From: Asparagopsis taxiformis
Lineage: Eukaryota > Rhodophyta > Florideophyceae > Bonnemaisoniales > Bonnemaisoniaceae
DNA length: 64,000 bases
NCBI GenBank assembly: GCA_030407315.1
Contig: JALQPE010002389.1
Coordinates: 1-64,000, forward strand
Direction of reading: 5' to 3'
The notes under the pieces are model-generated. The model saw nothing but the letters and a program-made list of their open reading frames with translations. It ran no database searches and was not told the origin of the DNA. Shown one piece after another: positions 43,475-54,021 of the stretch. How positions within the stretch are numbered: position 1 is the first letter of the stretch; each line of letters opens with the position of its first letter. Made by a program: the position numbers and the translations under genes.

Positions 43475-46400
43475 CTACTTCTTCCCTCTCTTGGGTTTGC
43501 GCGTGCGCGCTCGGCGTGGTTGCCGGTCACCTTCGCGGTGTTGTCTTCGACGGAAGTACCTTGATGCCCATTCAGGGGGGACGTTCGCGCGTTGCGTCCA
43601 TGTCGGCTTTCGGTAGCCATACCACTTCACCAGGAACCATTGTTCCCCGTCGTCGTCAGTGACGTAATCGATGAGATCATCGATGGGATATTCCTCCTCT
43701 GAGGTTGCGCGTTCGGCGTCGCTACTTCCCTCTGGGGTTTCCTTCGTCCCTTCAGGGAGAGCTACTCGTTCCGAGTTCGGCTGCGTGCCCTGTGGCGCTT
43801 TCTCTTGTTCCCCATTGGGGGTGGCTTCCAAAGACCTTACGGGGTTTGCCGTGGCTATCTTCTTCGCACTTGAGCGAGTGTGTCGACCCGGTTTGGGTTT
43901 TGCCAAATGGGCGGGTGCTTGACTTGCTTGGTTCGCTATGCGAAGTTCGGCTCCCGATGGAGGGTTCGCGTCCCGTTGAGGGGAAGTCGGCGTTTGTACG
44001 CGTGCTTTGATTGAGCGTCGCCTGGTCGCGTTTGCGTTGGTCAAATGCCTTGGGGCTGAGTCTGTGGCGTCGGTGCCTGCCATACTTTGGCGAGTTGCTC
44101 GCTTGTGCGACGGGAGAGCCCTGTCAGGGTTGACGTATTGGTCTTGGTCTGCATTGGCAGAGTTGTCGTGGCGTCTTTGTTGACTTCTTCGCAATTGTGT
44201 GCGATTGCGGTTGGTAGTTACCGGCTGTGTGGGTGAACGACTTGGGTCGTGTGCGTCGTTCCCAATTGTGGGTGAGTTACCGAAGGGTGAAAGACTACAA
44301 GGTTGATCCCGAGAGGGAGTTGCAAAATTGTTGCTTACGCGCACAGCGTCGGGGGCCCCCTCCTGAAGGGTGGTTTGTCCCAAACCACTACCTTCAGGTG
44401 TTATCCTAATTGTAGGTTGTCGTGGAGACGATGGTTGATCCCTGAAGGGGTATTCCTGATTAGGAGTTGGTGATTTGTTTGGCGCGTATTGTTGGCCGTC
44501 GCCCGGCGGCTGGCGTGGTTGTGTATTCGGCGCGAGGGCGTCTGCACCTGATGGTGACGCTTGTGCGTTAACGGACTGTGGCCTATGTGGCAAGGTTGGT
44601 TCCTCGGTTGGTCGCGGAGCGAGTGCAATTCTATCGAGACTAACCTTTTCGGTGATACCATCGCGGTCGATGTAAACCGTTCGCCGTCCGGCACGGATAA
44701 CCCTATAGGGACCTTGAGCTATTGGAGTTAGCTTGTTCCGTTCACGGACTTCTGGATTATCCAGATAAACATAATCATCGGTAGTGATGAGTCGTTTAGA
44801 CTTCCGGATTGACCGGTCGAAGTTACGCTTGTAGCGTGCTTGCGCGCTGTGAAGGCGTTTACCTGCCATATCAATGGTATCCGTAATACGGCGTAAGAAG
44901 TCTTGCTTCGTGAACGCGTCTGGCGTTGCCCTCCTTTTCACCGAATGGTGTGTCGCATATGGCGGTGGAGGTCGGCTTAGGATGAGGTCGAAGGGTGTAG
45001 TCCCCGTTGTGCGATGCACGTGCGTGTTGTACGCATAGGTTAACGCTGATGCGTAGACGTCCCAGTCGTCCTGGTTATCATTAACGTAATTACGTAGCAT
45101 GCTCAATAGAGTACGGTTATACCGTTCGACTTGGCCATTTGTCTGGGGATGGTATGCCGTCGTGAAGACGTTCTTCGTTCCTAACTGGAGGCAGACAGCC
45201 TGGAAGAACTTCGACGCAAATTGCGGACCGTTATCGGATAGTAATGTCCGTGGGGGACCATACTTAAACACCCAATGTGTACAAAAGGCTACTGCCACAT
45301 GGTAAGCCGTAATGCTTCGCAGGGGCACCACTTGGGTGAGCTTGGAGAAGCGACATGAAATCACCAGTAGGTGCACGTTACCTTTCTTGGTACGAGTTAG
45401 AGGACCGAGGAGGTCAATTGCAACGTCATCCAATGGTGTGGTAGCTGGGAACAGCTGGAGGGTACTCGCATGTTTGCGCAACCGTAATCGGTTTCTCGCA
45501 CACGCTGAACAGCGTTCAACCGTTCCGGTTATGTCCGCAGCCATTGCAGGCCAGTAGTAAGATAGGCGCATCGTGTCGTACATGCGGTTCTGACCAGGAT
45601 GTCCTGCCAATATGCCGTGGTGGCACATCGTCAATAGACGTTGCCGTAAGGCTTTAGGTACTACGATTTGGGATGACCCATCCAGTCTGGACTTCCTACA
45701 AAGGACACCGTCTTCATCTTCGAAGAAGAGAGAGTCAGACTTCTGCGAGGCCAGGGCCTGTTGGCAGAAGTCGTCCGTTCTTTGCTCTTCGAGCCACTCT
45801 TGGAGAGTTATCGGGCAGTAATTTTCCGTTTGCGGATGAGTTGTTAAGACGGGTGTACCGTTGCGATTAGGCGCCTCCTCGGCGTGGTCTCTTGCTAGAG
45901 AAAGGTCGTAGAACCAAACATCAGTGTCATCATCCCAGGATGTTTCACCTTGCGGTGCGTGCGTGGCCAACAGAGTTGGTATTTCATCGTCAATAGTGAC
46001 GGGCGTCTCGCCGTTAGTTTCAACACGCGAAAGGGCGTCTGGTAGTTGGTGAACCCGACCGGGTCGGTAGACTATTTGATAGTCAAATTCCGCAAGTCGG
46101 AGGCGCCAACGGCATAGTCTCCCTGAAGGGTCGTTGATATTCATAAGCCAACGCAGTGCGTTATGGTCCGTCCGGACTACAAACTTTGTTTGCTCCAAGT
46201 ATGGACCTAGGATAGTGACAGCCCATACGACGGCTAGACATTCACGCTCCGTAGGGTAGTAACCTCTTTCAGGTTTAGTCAAGGTCCGCGACCAATAGCC
46301 AATTGGCTTGAGATCGTTCTCTTCCCCTTGCTGCTGAAGCAGAGCGCATCCTATTTGGTATGCGGAAGCGTCCGTGTCTACGGTGTAGGGTTGACCCAAC

Positions 46401-47023
46401 TTGGGTAGAGCCAGTATCGGCGGCTTGGTCATGACCTCCTTGAGAGCGTTGAACGCGCGGCGTTGGTCCTCGGTAGGAGGTTCTTTCCCGAATTTAGGGA
46501 GGCTGTCTTTGGTCAGCATTTCGTTCAAGGGGTGCGCAATTGCGGCATACCCTTTGATGAATCGTCGAAAGACGCCACAGCTTCCGAGGAAGGATCGCAT
46601 TTGCGTAGGCGTTTGCGGAAAGATCGCGTCAGCGATAGCCGAAGTGGCGTTCTGTGCAACAGCTAGCTTTCCTGGCATCACGACATGTCCCAGGTAGTCA
46701 ACCTTCTTTTCGAAGAAATGACACTTTGTCAACTTCAGGGTGACACCTGCTTCCCGTAGGAGGGAGAGTACTTGGTCCACATGGTGGAGATGTTCGGCCT
46801 CGTCCCGAGAGAATACGATCACATCGTCTAAGTAAATCAGACAGGTCTGCCAGCGAACGCTGCTAAGAATAATGTCGATGGCACGCTGAAACGTTGCCGG
46901 AGCATTCTTTAAGCCAAAAGGCAAACGCTTGAAGCGATAGGTCCCCAAGTGGGAGGTGAATGCCGTTTTGTCACGGTCGTCCTGTGCAACAGGGATCTGC
47001 CAATAGCCAGAATTACAATCCAA
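43475..47023 (-). CDS. pol: Gypsy pol, second frame: RT C-terminus, RNase H, integrase, chromodomain
   Basis: Open frame of 1,182 codons beginning inside reverse transcriptase (DCNSGYWQIPVAQ). YLDD is at residues 64-67. RNase H spans about 205-330 (VDTDAS, TDHNAL). The integrase zinc domain is around H469/H475 and C505/C508, and the catalytic core has D537, D597 and E633 (NGQVERYN). After about 330 residues of Pro/Arg/Thr-rich linker, residues about 1112-1161 form a chromodomain (YPIDDLIDYV, WFLVKWYGY, W), typical of chromoviruses, which may target heterochromatin. The frame is separated from the upstream part of RT by a frameshift near 47020-47027. Confidence 0.92.
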   Translation of the reverse strand: MDCNSGYWQIPVAQDDRDKTAFTSHLGTYRFKRLPFGLKNAPATFQRAIDIILSSVRWQTCLIYLDDVIVFSRDEAEHLHHVDQVLSLLREAGVTLKLTKCHFFEKKVDYLGHVVMPGKLAVAQNATSAIADAIFPQTPTQMRSFLGSCGVFRRFIKGYAAIAHPLNEMLTKDSLPKFGKEPPTEDQRRAFNALKEVMTKPPILALPKLGQPYTVDTDASAYQIGCALLQQQGEENDLKPIGYWSRTLTKPERGYYPTERECLAVVWAVTILGPYLEQTKFVVRTDHNALRWLMNINDPSGRLCRWRLRLAEFDYQIVYRPGRVHQLPDALSRVETNGETPVTIDDEIPTLLATHAPQGETSWDDDTDVWFYDLSLARDHAEEAPNRNGTPVLTTHPQTENYCPITLQEWLEEQRTDDFCQQALASQKSDSLFFEDEDGVLCRKSRLDGSSQIVVPKALRQRLLTMCHHGILAGHPGQNRMYDTMRLSYYWPAMAADITGTVERCSACARNRLRLRKHASTLQLFPATTPLDDVAIDLLGPLTRTKKGNVHLLVISCRFSKLTQVVPLRSITAYHVAVAFCTHWVFKYGPPRTLLSDNGPQFASKFFQAVCLQLGTKNVFTTAYHPQTNGQVERYNRTLLSMLRNYVNDNQDDWDVYASALTYAYNTHVHRTTGTTPFDLILSRPPPPYATHHSVKRRATPDAFTKQDFLRRITDTIDMAGKRLHSAQARYKRNFDRSIRKSKRLITTDDYVYLDNPEVRERNKLTPIAQGPYRVIRAGRRTVYIDRDGITEKVSLDRIALAPRPTEEPTLPHRPQSVNAQASPSGADALAPNTQPRQPPGDGQQYAPNKSPTPNQEYPFRDQPSSPRQPTIRITPEGSGLGQTTLQEGAPDAVRVSNNFATPSRDQPCSLSPFGNSPTIGNDAHDPSRSPTQPVTTNRNRTQLRRSQQRRHDNSANADQDQYVNPDRALPSHKRATRQSMAGTDATDSAPRHLTNANATRRRSIKARVQTPTSPQRDANPPSGAELRIANQASQAPAHLAKPKPGRHTRSSAKKIATANPVRSLEATPNGEQEKAPQGTQPNSERVALPEGTKETPEGSSDAERATSEEEYPIDDLIDYVTDDDGEQWFLVKWYGYRKPTWTQRANVPPEWASRYFRRRQHREGDRQPRRARTRKPKRGKK

Positions 47024-48276
47024 TTGGTGAATACTTGAGCATCTCCGAGGGAGTCAATGCAATCATCCATTCGTGGAAGGGGGTACACATCATTGACAGT
47101 GATGTCGTTAAGACCCCTATAGTCGACGCAAAAGCGTAATTTACCATCCTTCTTCGGGACAAGAAGCACTGGGCTAGCCCATTCGGAGGTCGACGGTTCG
47201 ATCACTCCTTTTTCCAGCATGCTGGTTATTTCCTTACGGGCAATCTCTCGACGAGCGGGTCCCATCCGGTAGGGTTGTTGCCGTCTAGGCTTGCTCCCTT
47301 CGACTATGTCGATTCGGTGTTCCGTAGCGCGGATGTCCCCTAGGGATCCATCCCACATAGACTCGTGTCGAGATAGCATGCTAAGGATGCGTTCCCTCAA
47401 CGGGATTTGACCAAGGTGGTCTAGAGAGACTTCTTGCTTCCAGTTTGATGGTTGGGTGACCTCGCCCTTTTGCTCCTGATGGAGAGTAGTCACCATAGTG
47501 GAGGCCTCTTGGGAGGAAGGGGTGGAACGGCTGAGAGCCATGGGGCGCATTGGCCGTTCGGGTGCCCGGAGGGCATAGCCTATAATGGTCCCTTTAGGGA
47601 GGTACTTGTCGGATGTACCGAAGTTAGTTAATATAGTCAGGAATTCCTGTCGCGGGATGACTTCCGCAACCCCATTCGGGATAGAGACACGATGTCGGTG
47701 AAGGATCCGATCTCTCGGTGAGAGTATACTCAAGCCGCCACCGGCGCATACAACAGTAGTTGTTACTTGACTCCGCGGAGGAACATTCACACTTTGTGAC
47801 AATCGAATGCCATGAGGCTGGCGGTCTAAGTTAATCCCATTAGAGGGTCGCGAGGCATCCACGTAGCACGAAAGGGTGGGGGATGTTTTACGCGTAGGCG
47901 ACATCACTAGGATAGCTATCGACCCGCCGTCGTGAATATCAATTCGTTGGGCCCGGCACCTAATTGCGTCTACGTGGGTATTCATTGCCCCAGTTCCCAA
48001 GATGAGGGGTACGGCCAACTTAGGCGCGACGAAGAATTCTTCCTCAAAGGACTTGTGGCCTAACTGTAAGGACAGTATTATCTTGCCTTTTCCGAAGAGG
48101 ATTGCCGTTAGCATCGGCCAGTTGCGGAACTTTTCCCGTAGGGACTTGGAATTGTTCCCAATTGTGGGGTAAGCTCCTTTCATGGATGACCGATCGTCCG
48201 GACCCGGTGTCCATCACCATACCCATAGGCGTGAGAATTGACGGATCGAGTCGGCGGCCTTAAGCAGGCATGAGGC
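46909..48276 (-). pseudogene. pol: Gypsy pol, first part: protease and RT N-terminus, frameshifted
   Basis: The aspartic protease signature VMDTGSGRSVI is encoded near 48190-48235 in a frame that opens at a TAA near 48277 and closes at 48044. The protein continues in another frame from about 48180 (FVAPKLAVPLILGTGAM, the protease flap and C-terminal region) into RT (RREIARKEITSMLEKGVIEP, GKLRFCVDYRGLND, YPLPRMDDCID). RT then shifts frame near 47025, where one base is missing relative to the expected T-K-L-D-C. So at least two indels disrupt pol. Confidence 0.85.
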
Positions 48277-48456
48277 TTTCGGCCTTGAGGTTCGAGTCCC
48301 TGTGGGGGAACCCGAAGGGGTTGGTGTCTGGAAAAGACTTTGGTCCCTAGAGGGAGTTGCAGCCTTGTCCTGCGGAGGTGGTTGTGGTGAGATGTCCACC
48401 GAGTAGCGTAATCGCTCCACCTCCTGACGGGAGTGCGACACCTCACTCCCCGTCAT
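48214..48456 (-). CDS. Short ORF overlapping the gag stop (gag-pol junction)
   Basis: 80 codons starting MTGSEVSHSR. Its ATG overlaps the gag stop as TAATG at 48458-48454, an arrangement that permits stop-restart translation. Its Pro/Thr-rich sequence leads toward the protease, which lies in another frame, so this is most likely the N-terminal pre-protease part of pol cut off by an indel near 48230-48280. Confidence 0.55.
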   Translation of the reverse strand: MTGSEVSHSRQEVERLRYSVDISPQPPPQDKAATPSRDQSLFQTPTPSGSPTGTRTSRPKASCLLKAADSIRQFSRLWVW

Positions 48457-49272
48457 TAGTTTTCCGACGACGTGTCGGAGTCGTCGGAGGTTTCCAAGGC
48501 GTCGGCAACGTCTTGAGCCGTTACGGAAGATCCGTTACGTTCTAAAACGTCTCGCCTCAGAGGGCCCAATTTGGGATGATTTTCGTCATCGGCGAACGCA
48601 ACCATGCGTGTTGGAGGGTTTGACCGTTGGAGCACGGCTTTAGGGTAATCCCTTTTTCGGTTGAACCGATTGGACTGGCGCTGTTGGCGGCGCATAACCT
48701 GCTCCGGTTCTTGCTGGTAAGCGTAGTTCGCAAAGGCGAAGTAAGTTCCCACTGAGGGTGGTAGGTAAGGACAAGTGTATAACACGTGCCCTGGTTGGCG
48801 ACAGCCAGAGCATCTCCAAGTAACAGCCCCTTCGGGGATCATACTCTCAGCGAGTTTAAGATGTTCTCCCGTTAGGGTAGGGGCCTGCATTGGCGCGCCC
48901 ATTGGGTTCCCGGTAGGGGAAGGTAAGGTCGGCGGCGGGGTCCGCGGTATCACGGCCGGTTCTCCGGGTACGGTAGCGAGCAACGCTTTGCGCTTGCGTT
49001 CCGCGATTTCCCGAGTAGGGTAAGCCTTCGGCTTTGCGGGTATCGAAGCTCTTAAAGAGTCCCCGAGTCCTTTAGCAAGGTTACGGACAGCAAGAAAATC
49101 TTCTCCGCCACTGCGGCCTATAGTCACCTTGACGGTGTGTTTAACCTCTGGGCGTAGGCCCTTGAGGTAGTAGTTGACCAAGTCTCTTTCCGAGAAGACG
49201 TTCGCACACAGGAGTGCAGCGTCCTGCAGTCTGTCTGCGTATGCAGCCTCGTCTTCATCCGGCCCTTGTCGT
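48456..49272 (-). pseudogene. gag: Gypsy gag, 3' part (zinc knuckle)
   Basis: Carries on the gag frame beyond the copia insertion. It includes YYLKGLRPEVKH (capsid-like C-terminus) and a CCHC zinc knuckle, C-S-G-C-R-Q-P-G-H-V-L-Y-T-C, followed by an Arg/Gln-rich and then acidic tail (DTSSEN). The join to the 5' part at 55560 is interrupted only by the copia element and its 5-bp duplication. Confidence 0.85.
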
Positions 49273-49760
49273 TGTTGAAACGAATTGGTCGCTTACCGAG
49301 CGTTTATTGAATCTGCGAGCTCACTACATTATTTGTATTCTCGCCGAGGTGCGCCGGCGGTGCTAAGGACAGCCCGTTCATGGCTGCTCCAGACAGACTG
49401 TCACTGACAGTCTGTCCTAGCAAACACCCGCTGCCAATCTGGTACACGTGGGCTTCTCTATCATATCACCCACACGTGTACACTTATCATAACATTTTCC
49501 CTCTGCCATGATGGCAACCCATCCTGGCATTTCTAATTACTAATTGAAACTATGACAAACAAATTGAAACTTCAGACGCTATTATCTCCATGAAGAAAGG
49601 TCGTAGAAGCTTCGGAGAAGTTGCTACCCGACTAATTCGGGCACGCTGAACACGATGAGATAGGTTTCGGAGCGCCTAGAGCACTCCTTCTAGGAGAAAT
49701 CGAGGGTCAAAGTTTTCTCACGTAATTGAGCCCCTCAGGGCCAATTCCAGAGCTTCAACA
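49273..49760 (-). repeat. 3' LTR of copia element
   Basis: 488 bp, TGTTGAAAC ... GCTTCAACA, with 7-base terminal inverted repeats (TGTTGAA/TTCAACA). The gag-pol stop codon lies within its first six element-strand bases (TGTTGA). Confidence 0.94.
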
Positions 49761-52700
49761 CTCCCCCTCTTTGACCTTCTCGATTAATGATTTGGTAGTT
49801 ACCCCCATAAGTTCACGAAGCTTGACGAACTGAATCCTTTGCAGAGGCTTAGTGAGGACATCCGCTACCATATCGGATGTTGGACAGTAGTCGATATCGA
49901 ACATCCCTTCGAGGAGGCAATCCCGGACAAAGTGATACCGAATGTCGATATGCTTTGTGCGGGTTCCAGAAGCATCGTTCCTAGCCATTTTGATAGATCC
50001 TTGATTATCCACATTGATGAGGATAGGATCTGCAGGATTTGTACTGCTGCTGAAACCAACGATGTTTCTCAGCCAGATTGCCTCCTTCACTGCTGCACTG
50101 AGAGCCATGTATTCGGCTTCTGAGGAAGACTGGGCTACACAGCCTTCCTTACGAGACTTCCAGCTCACCGCTCCTCCAGCCATCTTGAAGACATAGCCAC
50201 TGGTCGACTTCCGGTTGATAGTACAACCGCCCCAGTCCGAGTCGCTGTACCCGACTGGTGCAAGTGTTGCTGTAGCTCTGTACATCACGCCAAAGTCCCG
50301 TGTACCAGCGATGTAGCGTAGGACACGTTTAACGGCTACCCAGAGAGCTTTTGTCGGGGCCTCAACGAACTGTGCAAGTCTCCCAACAGCAAATGCGATG
50401 TCAGGGCGAGTTCCCACCGCTAGGTACATCAGGCTGCCAATTGCTCTGCGATAGAGCGTAGAGTCTATGGGCTCAGTTTCGGTATCCGCGACGGAGATCT
50501 GAGCTTGCATTGGCGTAACAACGGGACTTGCGTTTTCCATTCCAAACCGTTCCAATACCTTTTCAGCGTAGCGAGACTGATTCAAGTGTAGCAGTCCTTT
50601 GGAGGTGTTGCGCGCAATCTCCAGGCCAAGACATACCCGAGCTCTACCACAATCCTTCATCTCGAAACGCTTACTGAATTCTGCTTTCAGCTCATCCAAC
50701 ATATCTCTACTGCTTGAAGCAAGAAGAATATCGTCGACGTATAGTGCAATGATGATCATAGAGTCGTCACGATACCTGACATAGAAACATGGATCGTACG
50801 GAGAGCTCTGGAAGTCGAGCTGTGAAATGAGAAAGTCATCGATCTTAGCATGCCACTGCCTCGGAGCTTGTTTGAGTCCGTATAGAGCCTTTTGCAGTTT
50901 GCAGACATGGTCTGGATGCTTCGAGTCGATGAATCCCTCTGGCTGCTCCATGAAGATGTCCTGCTCGAGATCTCCGTAGAGAAAGGCTGTTTTGACGTCC
51001 ATTTGGTCGCAGTGCAAATCGTGGTGGACAGTGAGCGCAAAGAACATGCGAAGGGTACAGAACTGGACAACGGGGGCATAAGTCTCGGAGTAGTCGATGC
51101 CGTACTTCTGCTGGAATCCTCGAGTTACGAGTCGAGCTTTGTGTTTGATCGAGTGCTCACCAGTTTCACTCACAACATCTTTGCGTTTGAAGACCCACTT
51201 CGAAGTGAGGAGGTTGAGAGCTTCACTGCGGGGGACCAGAATCCAGGTGCCATTTGCTTCGAGGGAATCCATCTCGGACTGAATGGCCTCAATCCAGAGA
51301 TCTTTCTCCTCCCCCTTGGTCACCTCAGTGAAGGTAAGAAGATGTTCCGGAGTGGTATCAGCAGTAGTGGAGACAAGGGCAGTTGTTTTCCACCACTCAC
51401 CCGGAGGTTTACGAGATCGAGAAGATTTACGCGGAGCGTTAAGGAGAGACTCATCAGTAGATGCTGAGGGAGTTGGTGGAGGAGATTGAGGTTGTGGAGC
51501 GTTGGTGTCAGAGTCAGAGTCCGAATGGGATGAAGGAGGAGTATCCTGTTTGGTAGAGAGACCAGACTTGCTGTCTCCATCCCATGGCTCAGTATTGGAC
51601 TCAGCAGCAGCATCAACGCTTTTGTAGTCTGTATCAGAAGATGGCAAACGCTTCTTTTGCAGCTCGTCGAACACTACGTCTCGCGACACAACGACCTTTT
51701 CATTTGCTGTGTCCCATAGTTTGTAGGCTTTCTGCGAGCTTGCGTATCCAAGCATAATTGCTTCCTTTGCCCGCAAATCAAGGGTCTGAAGAAGTTTATC
51801 AGGCGTTTTGTACCAGCATCTACTTCCGAACGTTCGCATATGAGCAATACTCGGTTTCCTACCATACCAGATCTCATACGGAGTATTTCCAGTTGGCAGG
51901 GAGCGGCTGGTGACACGGTTACGAATGTATGCAGCACAGGAGAGTGCTTCTGCCCAGAACTCGGATGGGGTGCTGCTGTGATGGAGCATGGCACGAATTT
52001 GATCTTTGAGGGTTCTGTTCATTCTCTCTGCCACACCATTCTGTTGCGGAGTGTATGCACAGGTGGTCTGACGTTTGATGCCTTTGCTGTCGAGGAAGGA
52101 GGTAAAGTCGTTTGAGAAGAACTCTCCCCCTCCATCCGAGCGTAGTTGGCGGAGTTTAAAACCAGTTTGCGTTTCAGCAATGCGCAGGAATCTCTGGAAG
52201 GAGTCGAAGCAATCGGACTTACGGTGGAGCGGGTATACCGTTAGCCATCGGGACTTGTCATCGATGAATGTCACAAAGTATCGAGCTCCCCCTTTCGAGA
52301 GTACTTCCATCGGCCCTGCCAGATCTGTGTGAACCAACTGGAGTAGCTCAGATGCTCTCGTTTCGGAGAGCTTTGGAATAGCTGCTCGGGGCATTTTGCC
52401 GGTTATGCATCCTTCACATGGGGCACCTGCATCTGATTTCTGAGATTTGATTCGGAGGCCCTTCACGGCAGATAGCTGTTCCATGCGTGAGATACCGGAT
52501 TTGTTGACATGCCCGAGCCGCTCGTGCCAGAGCTGTAGCGAGGCCACACAGGCTGTTTGCTGCACATGGTCTTTTGGGGCCTCTGACGAGAAGAGATCAA
52601 TGGCATAGAGTCCCTTGCTTCTCCGTCCAGTGGCTATCGGTTTGTTGTTCTGAGTCAGGATGACTGTATTGTTATTGAACTGCACCGATATGCCTCGAGT

Positions 52701-53837
52701 AGTGAGGGTGCTGACGGAGATGAGAGAAAATACAAAAGAGGGAACGTGGAGGACGTCACGAAGTATGCACTGTTTTATTTCCCCATATAGAGAGATCATT
52801 AAACGAACATCACCACGGCCGACTGCCATTGAGGTAGACTTATCTCCCAGAGTTACGGAGAACGGTGTTATTTCCTTATAGGAAACAAACATGGAGCGAT
52901 CGAAGGTCATGTGAGAGGTGGCAGCAGAGTCTATGTACCAAGTTGATGTATGGAGAGATCCAGGAGTAGTTGACATGAGGCAAACATACTCTTTCTCTTC
53001 ATCATTATGGAAAGTAGACGCGGAAACAGAGTTTGATGGAGGATTGCCTTCTGAATCGGTGAGAGTAACCATGGCAGAAGGTTTAGACCGTGCAGGCCGA
53101 GAGCGGGATGGACGGCCATACTTTTGCCAGCAATACGGTTCAGTGTGGTTGGTACGACCGCAATGAGTGCATTTCTTTCGGTTACTGCCGGGCTGTTTCC
53201 CAGACCTGGATAATAATGCAGCCGAGTCAGAAGAAGAGCTTCCAGGTTTCAGAATAGAAGCTCTACGTTCCTCCTGAAGAATGAGACTTCGGACTTTGTC
53301 GAAGGTGAATGTAGGGTCCTCATCACCTATAGCATCAAGAGCAGTAATGAGTGTCTGGAAGGAAGAAGGAAGGCCATTGAGGACAGCCATAGCCATTTCC
53401 TTGTCGTCGATGATCACGCCCATAGAGCTCAGGACCGAGGCCATCTGTCGAACACGATTAATGTAGACGAGCATCTGTTCACCGGGCTTCATAGTGGCAG
53501 TATAGAAATCACGCCTTGCAGCTAGTTTGTTTAGGAGAGTGTGCCTTTGGTGCACGTTACAGATCTCCTGCCACATTTCCAGAGCAGTAGTGGTGTGTGA
53601 GACGTTCTTGAGCATCTCATCAGACAACGTGATCCCGATGGTCATCCGAGCAGTCTTATCTTTGCGAAGCCACTTGGACAGTGCTTCCTGGTCTGCAGGG
53701 CGTGGAGGACGTAGGTCAGGGTCGATCATTTCGTCCACCTCGCGGTGTCCGAGGATGAGCTCCATCTTTTGCTTCCATGAGTGGAAGTTGGAGTAGTCCA
53801 GCTTTTCAATGCGAATGCCGGATGAAGTGCTCTCCAT
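49755..53837 (-). CDS. gag-pol: Copia gag-pol polyprotein (intact)
   Basis: Single 1,360-residue frame from the ATG at 53837. Gag core is at about 10-190 with zinc knuckle C223-x2-C226-x4-H231-x4-C236. Protease is marked by D303-S-A. Integrase has zinc ligands H438, H443, C474 and C477 and catalytic D505, D568 and E604 (GVAERMNRTL). Reverse transcriptase has YVDD at 1033-1036, and RNase H includes YSDSDWGG and KHIDIRYHFV near the end. The domain order PR-IN-RT-RH is that of Ty1/copia. All key residues are present. The stop codon TGA is formed by bases 4-6 of the 3' LTR, and the polypurine tract is translated as the last residues (EGEC). Confidence 0.95.
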   Translation of the reverse strand: MESTSSGIRIEKLDYSNFHSWKQKMELILGHREVDEMIDPDLRPPRPADQEALSKWLRKDKTARMTIGITLSDEMLKNVSHTTTALEMWQEICNVHQRHTLLNKLAARRDFYTATMKPGEQMLVYINRVRQMASVLSSMGVIIDDKEMAMAVLNGLPSSFQTLITALDAIGDEDPTFTFDKVRSLILQEERRASILKPGSSSSDSAALLSRSGKQPGSNRKKCTHCGRTNHTEPYCWQKYGRPSRSRPARSKPSAMVTLTDSEGNPPSNSVSASTFHNDEEKEYVCLMSTTPGSLHTSTWYIDSAATSHMTFDRSMFVSYKEITPFSVTLGDKSTSMAVGRGDVRLMISLYGEIKQCILRDVLHVPSFVFSLISVSTLTTRGISVQFNNNTVILTQNNKPIATGRRSKGLYAIDLFSSEAPKDHVQQTACVASLQLWHERLGHVNKSGISRMEQLSAVKGLRIKSQKSDAGAPCEGCITGKMPRAAIPKLSETRASELLQLVHTDLAGPMEVLSKGGARYFVTFIDDKSRWLTVYPLHRKSDCFDSFQRFLRIAETQTGFKLRQLRSDGGGEFFSNDFTSFLDSKGIKRQTTCAYTPQQNGVAERMNRTLKDQIRAMLHHSSTPSEFWAEALSCAAYIRNRVTSRSLPTGNTPYEIWYGRKPSIAHMRTFGSRCWYKTPDKLLQTLDLRAKEAIMLGYASSQKAYKLWDTANEKVVVSRDVVFDELQKKRLPSSDTDYKSVDAAAESNTEPWDGDSKSGLSTKQDTPPSSHSDSDSDTNAPQPQSPPPTPSASTDESLLNAPRKSSRSRKPPGEWWKTTALVSTTADTTPEHLLTFTEVTKGEEKDLWIEAIQSEMDSLEANGTWILVPRSEALNLLTSKWVFKRKDVVSETGEHSIKHKARLVTRGFQQKYGIDYSETYAPVVQFCTLRMFFALTVHHDLHCDQMDVKTAFLYGDLEQDIFMEQPEGFIDSKHPDHVCKLQKALYGLKQAPRQWHAKIDDFLISQLDFQSSPYDPCFYVRYRDDSMIIIALYVDDILLASSSRDMLDELKAEFSKRFEMKDCGRARVCLGLEIARNTSKGLLHLNQSRYAEKVLERFGMENASPVVTPMQAQISVADTETEPIDSTLYRRAIGSLMYLAVGTRPDIAFAVGRLAQFVEAPTKALWVAVKRVLRYIAGTRDFGVMYRATATLAPVGYSDSDWGGCTINRKSTSGYVFKMAGGAVSWKSRKEGCVAQSSSEAEYMALSAAVKEAIWLRNIVGFSSSTNPADPILINVDNQGSIKMARNDASGTRTKHIDIRYHFVRDCLLEGMFDIDYCPTSDMVADVLTKPLQRIQFVKLRELMGVTTKSLIEKVKEGEC
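49761..49772 (-). other. Polypurine tract of copia element
   Basis: AAAGAGGGGGAG on the element strand, directly before the 3' LTR and inside the last codons of gag-pol. Confidence 0.85.
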
Positions 53838-54021
53838 GGCTCTGGAGTAAGTCTTATCTGTTCGACCCTTCCCAAGTGGACAACCGATAGTCGTCTAGGA
53901 CCAAGCTGGGATCTATAGGATAGAGACTTTTAGCTAAGAGCAAGATGAGTGGAGAACAAGAAAACAAGGTTTATCAAAGAGAAATCAGCTAGATTTCTAT
54001 TGTGTCTAGAGAAGAGGAGTA

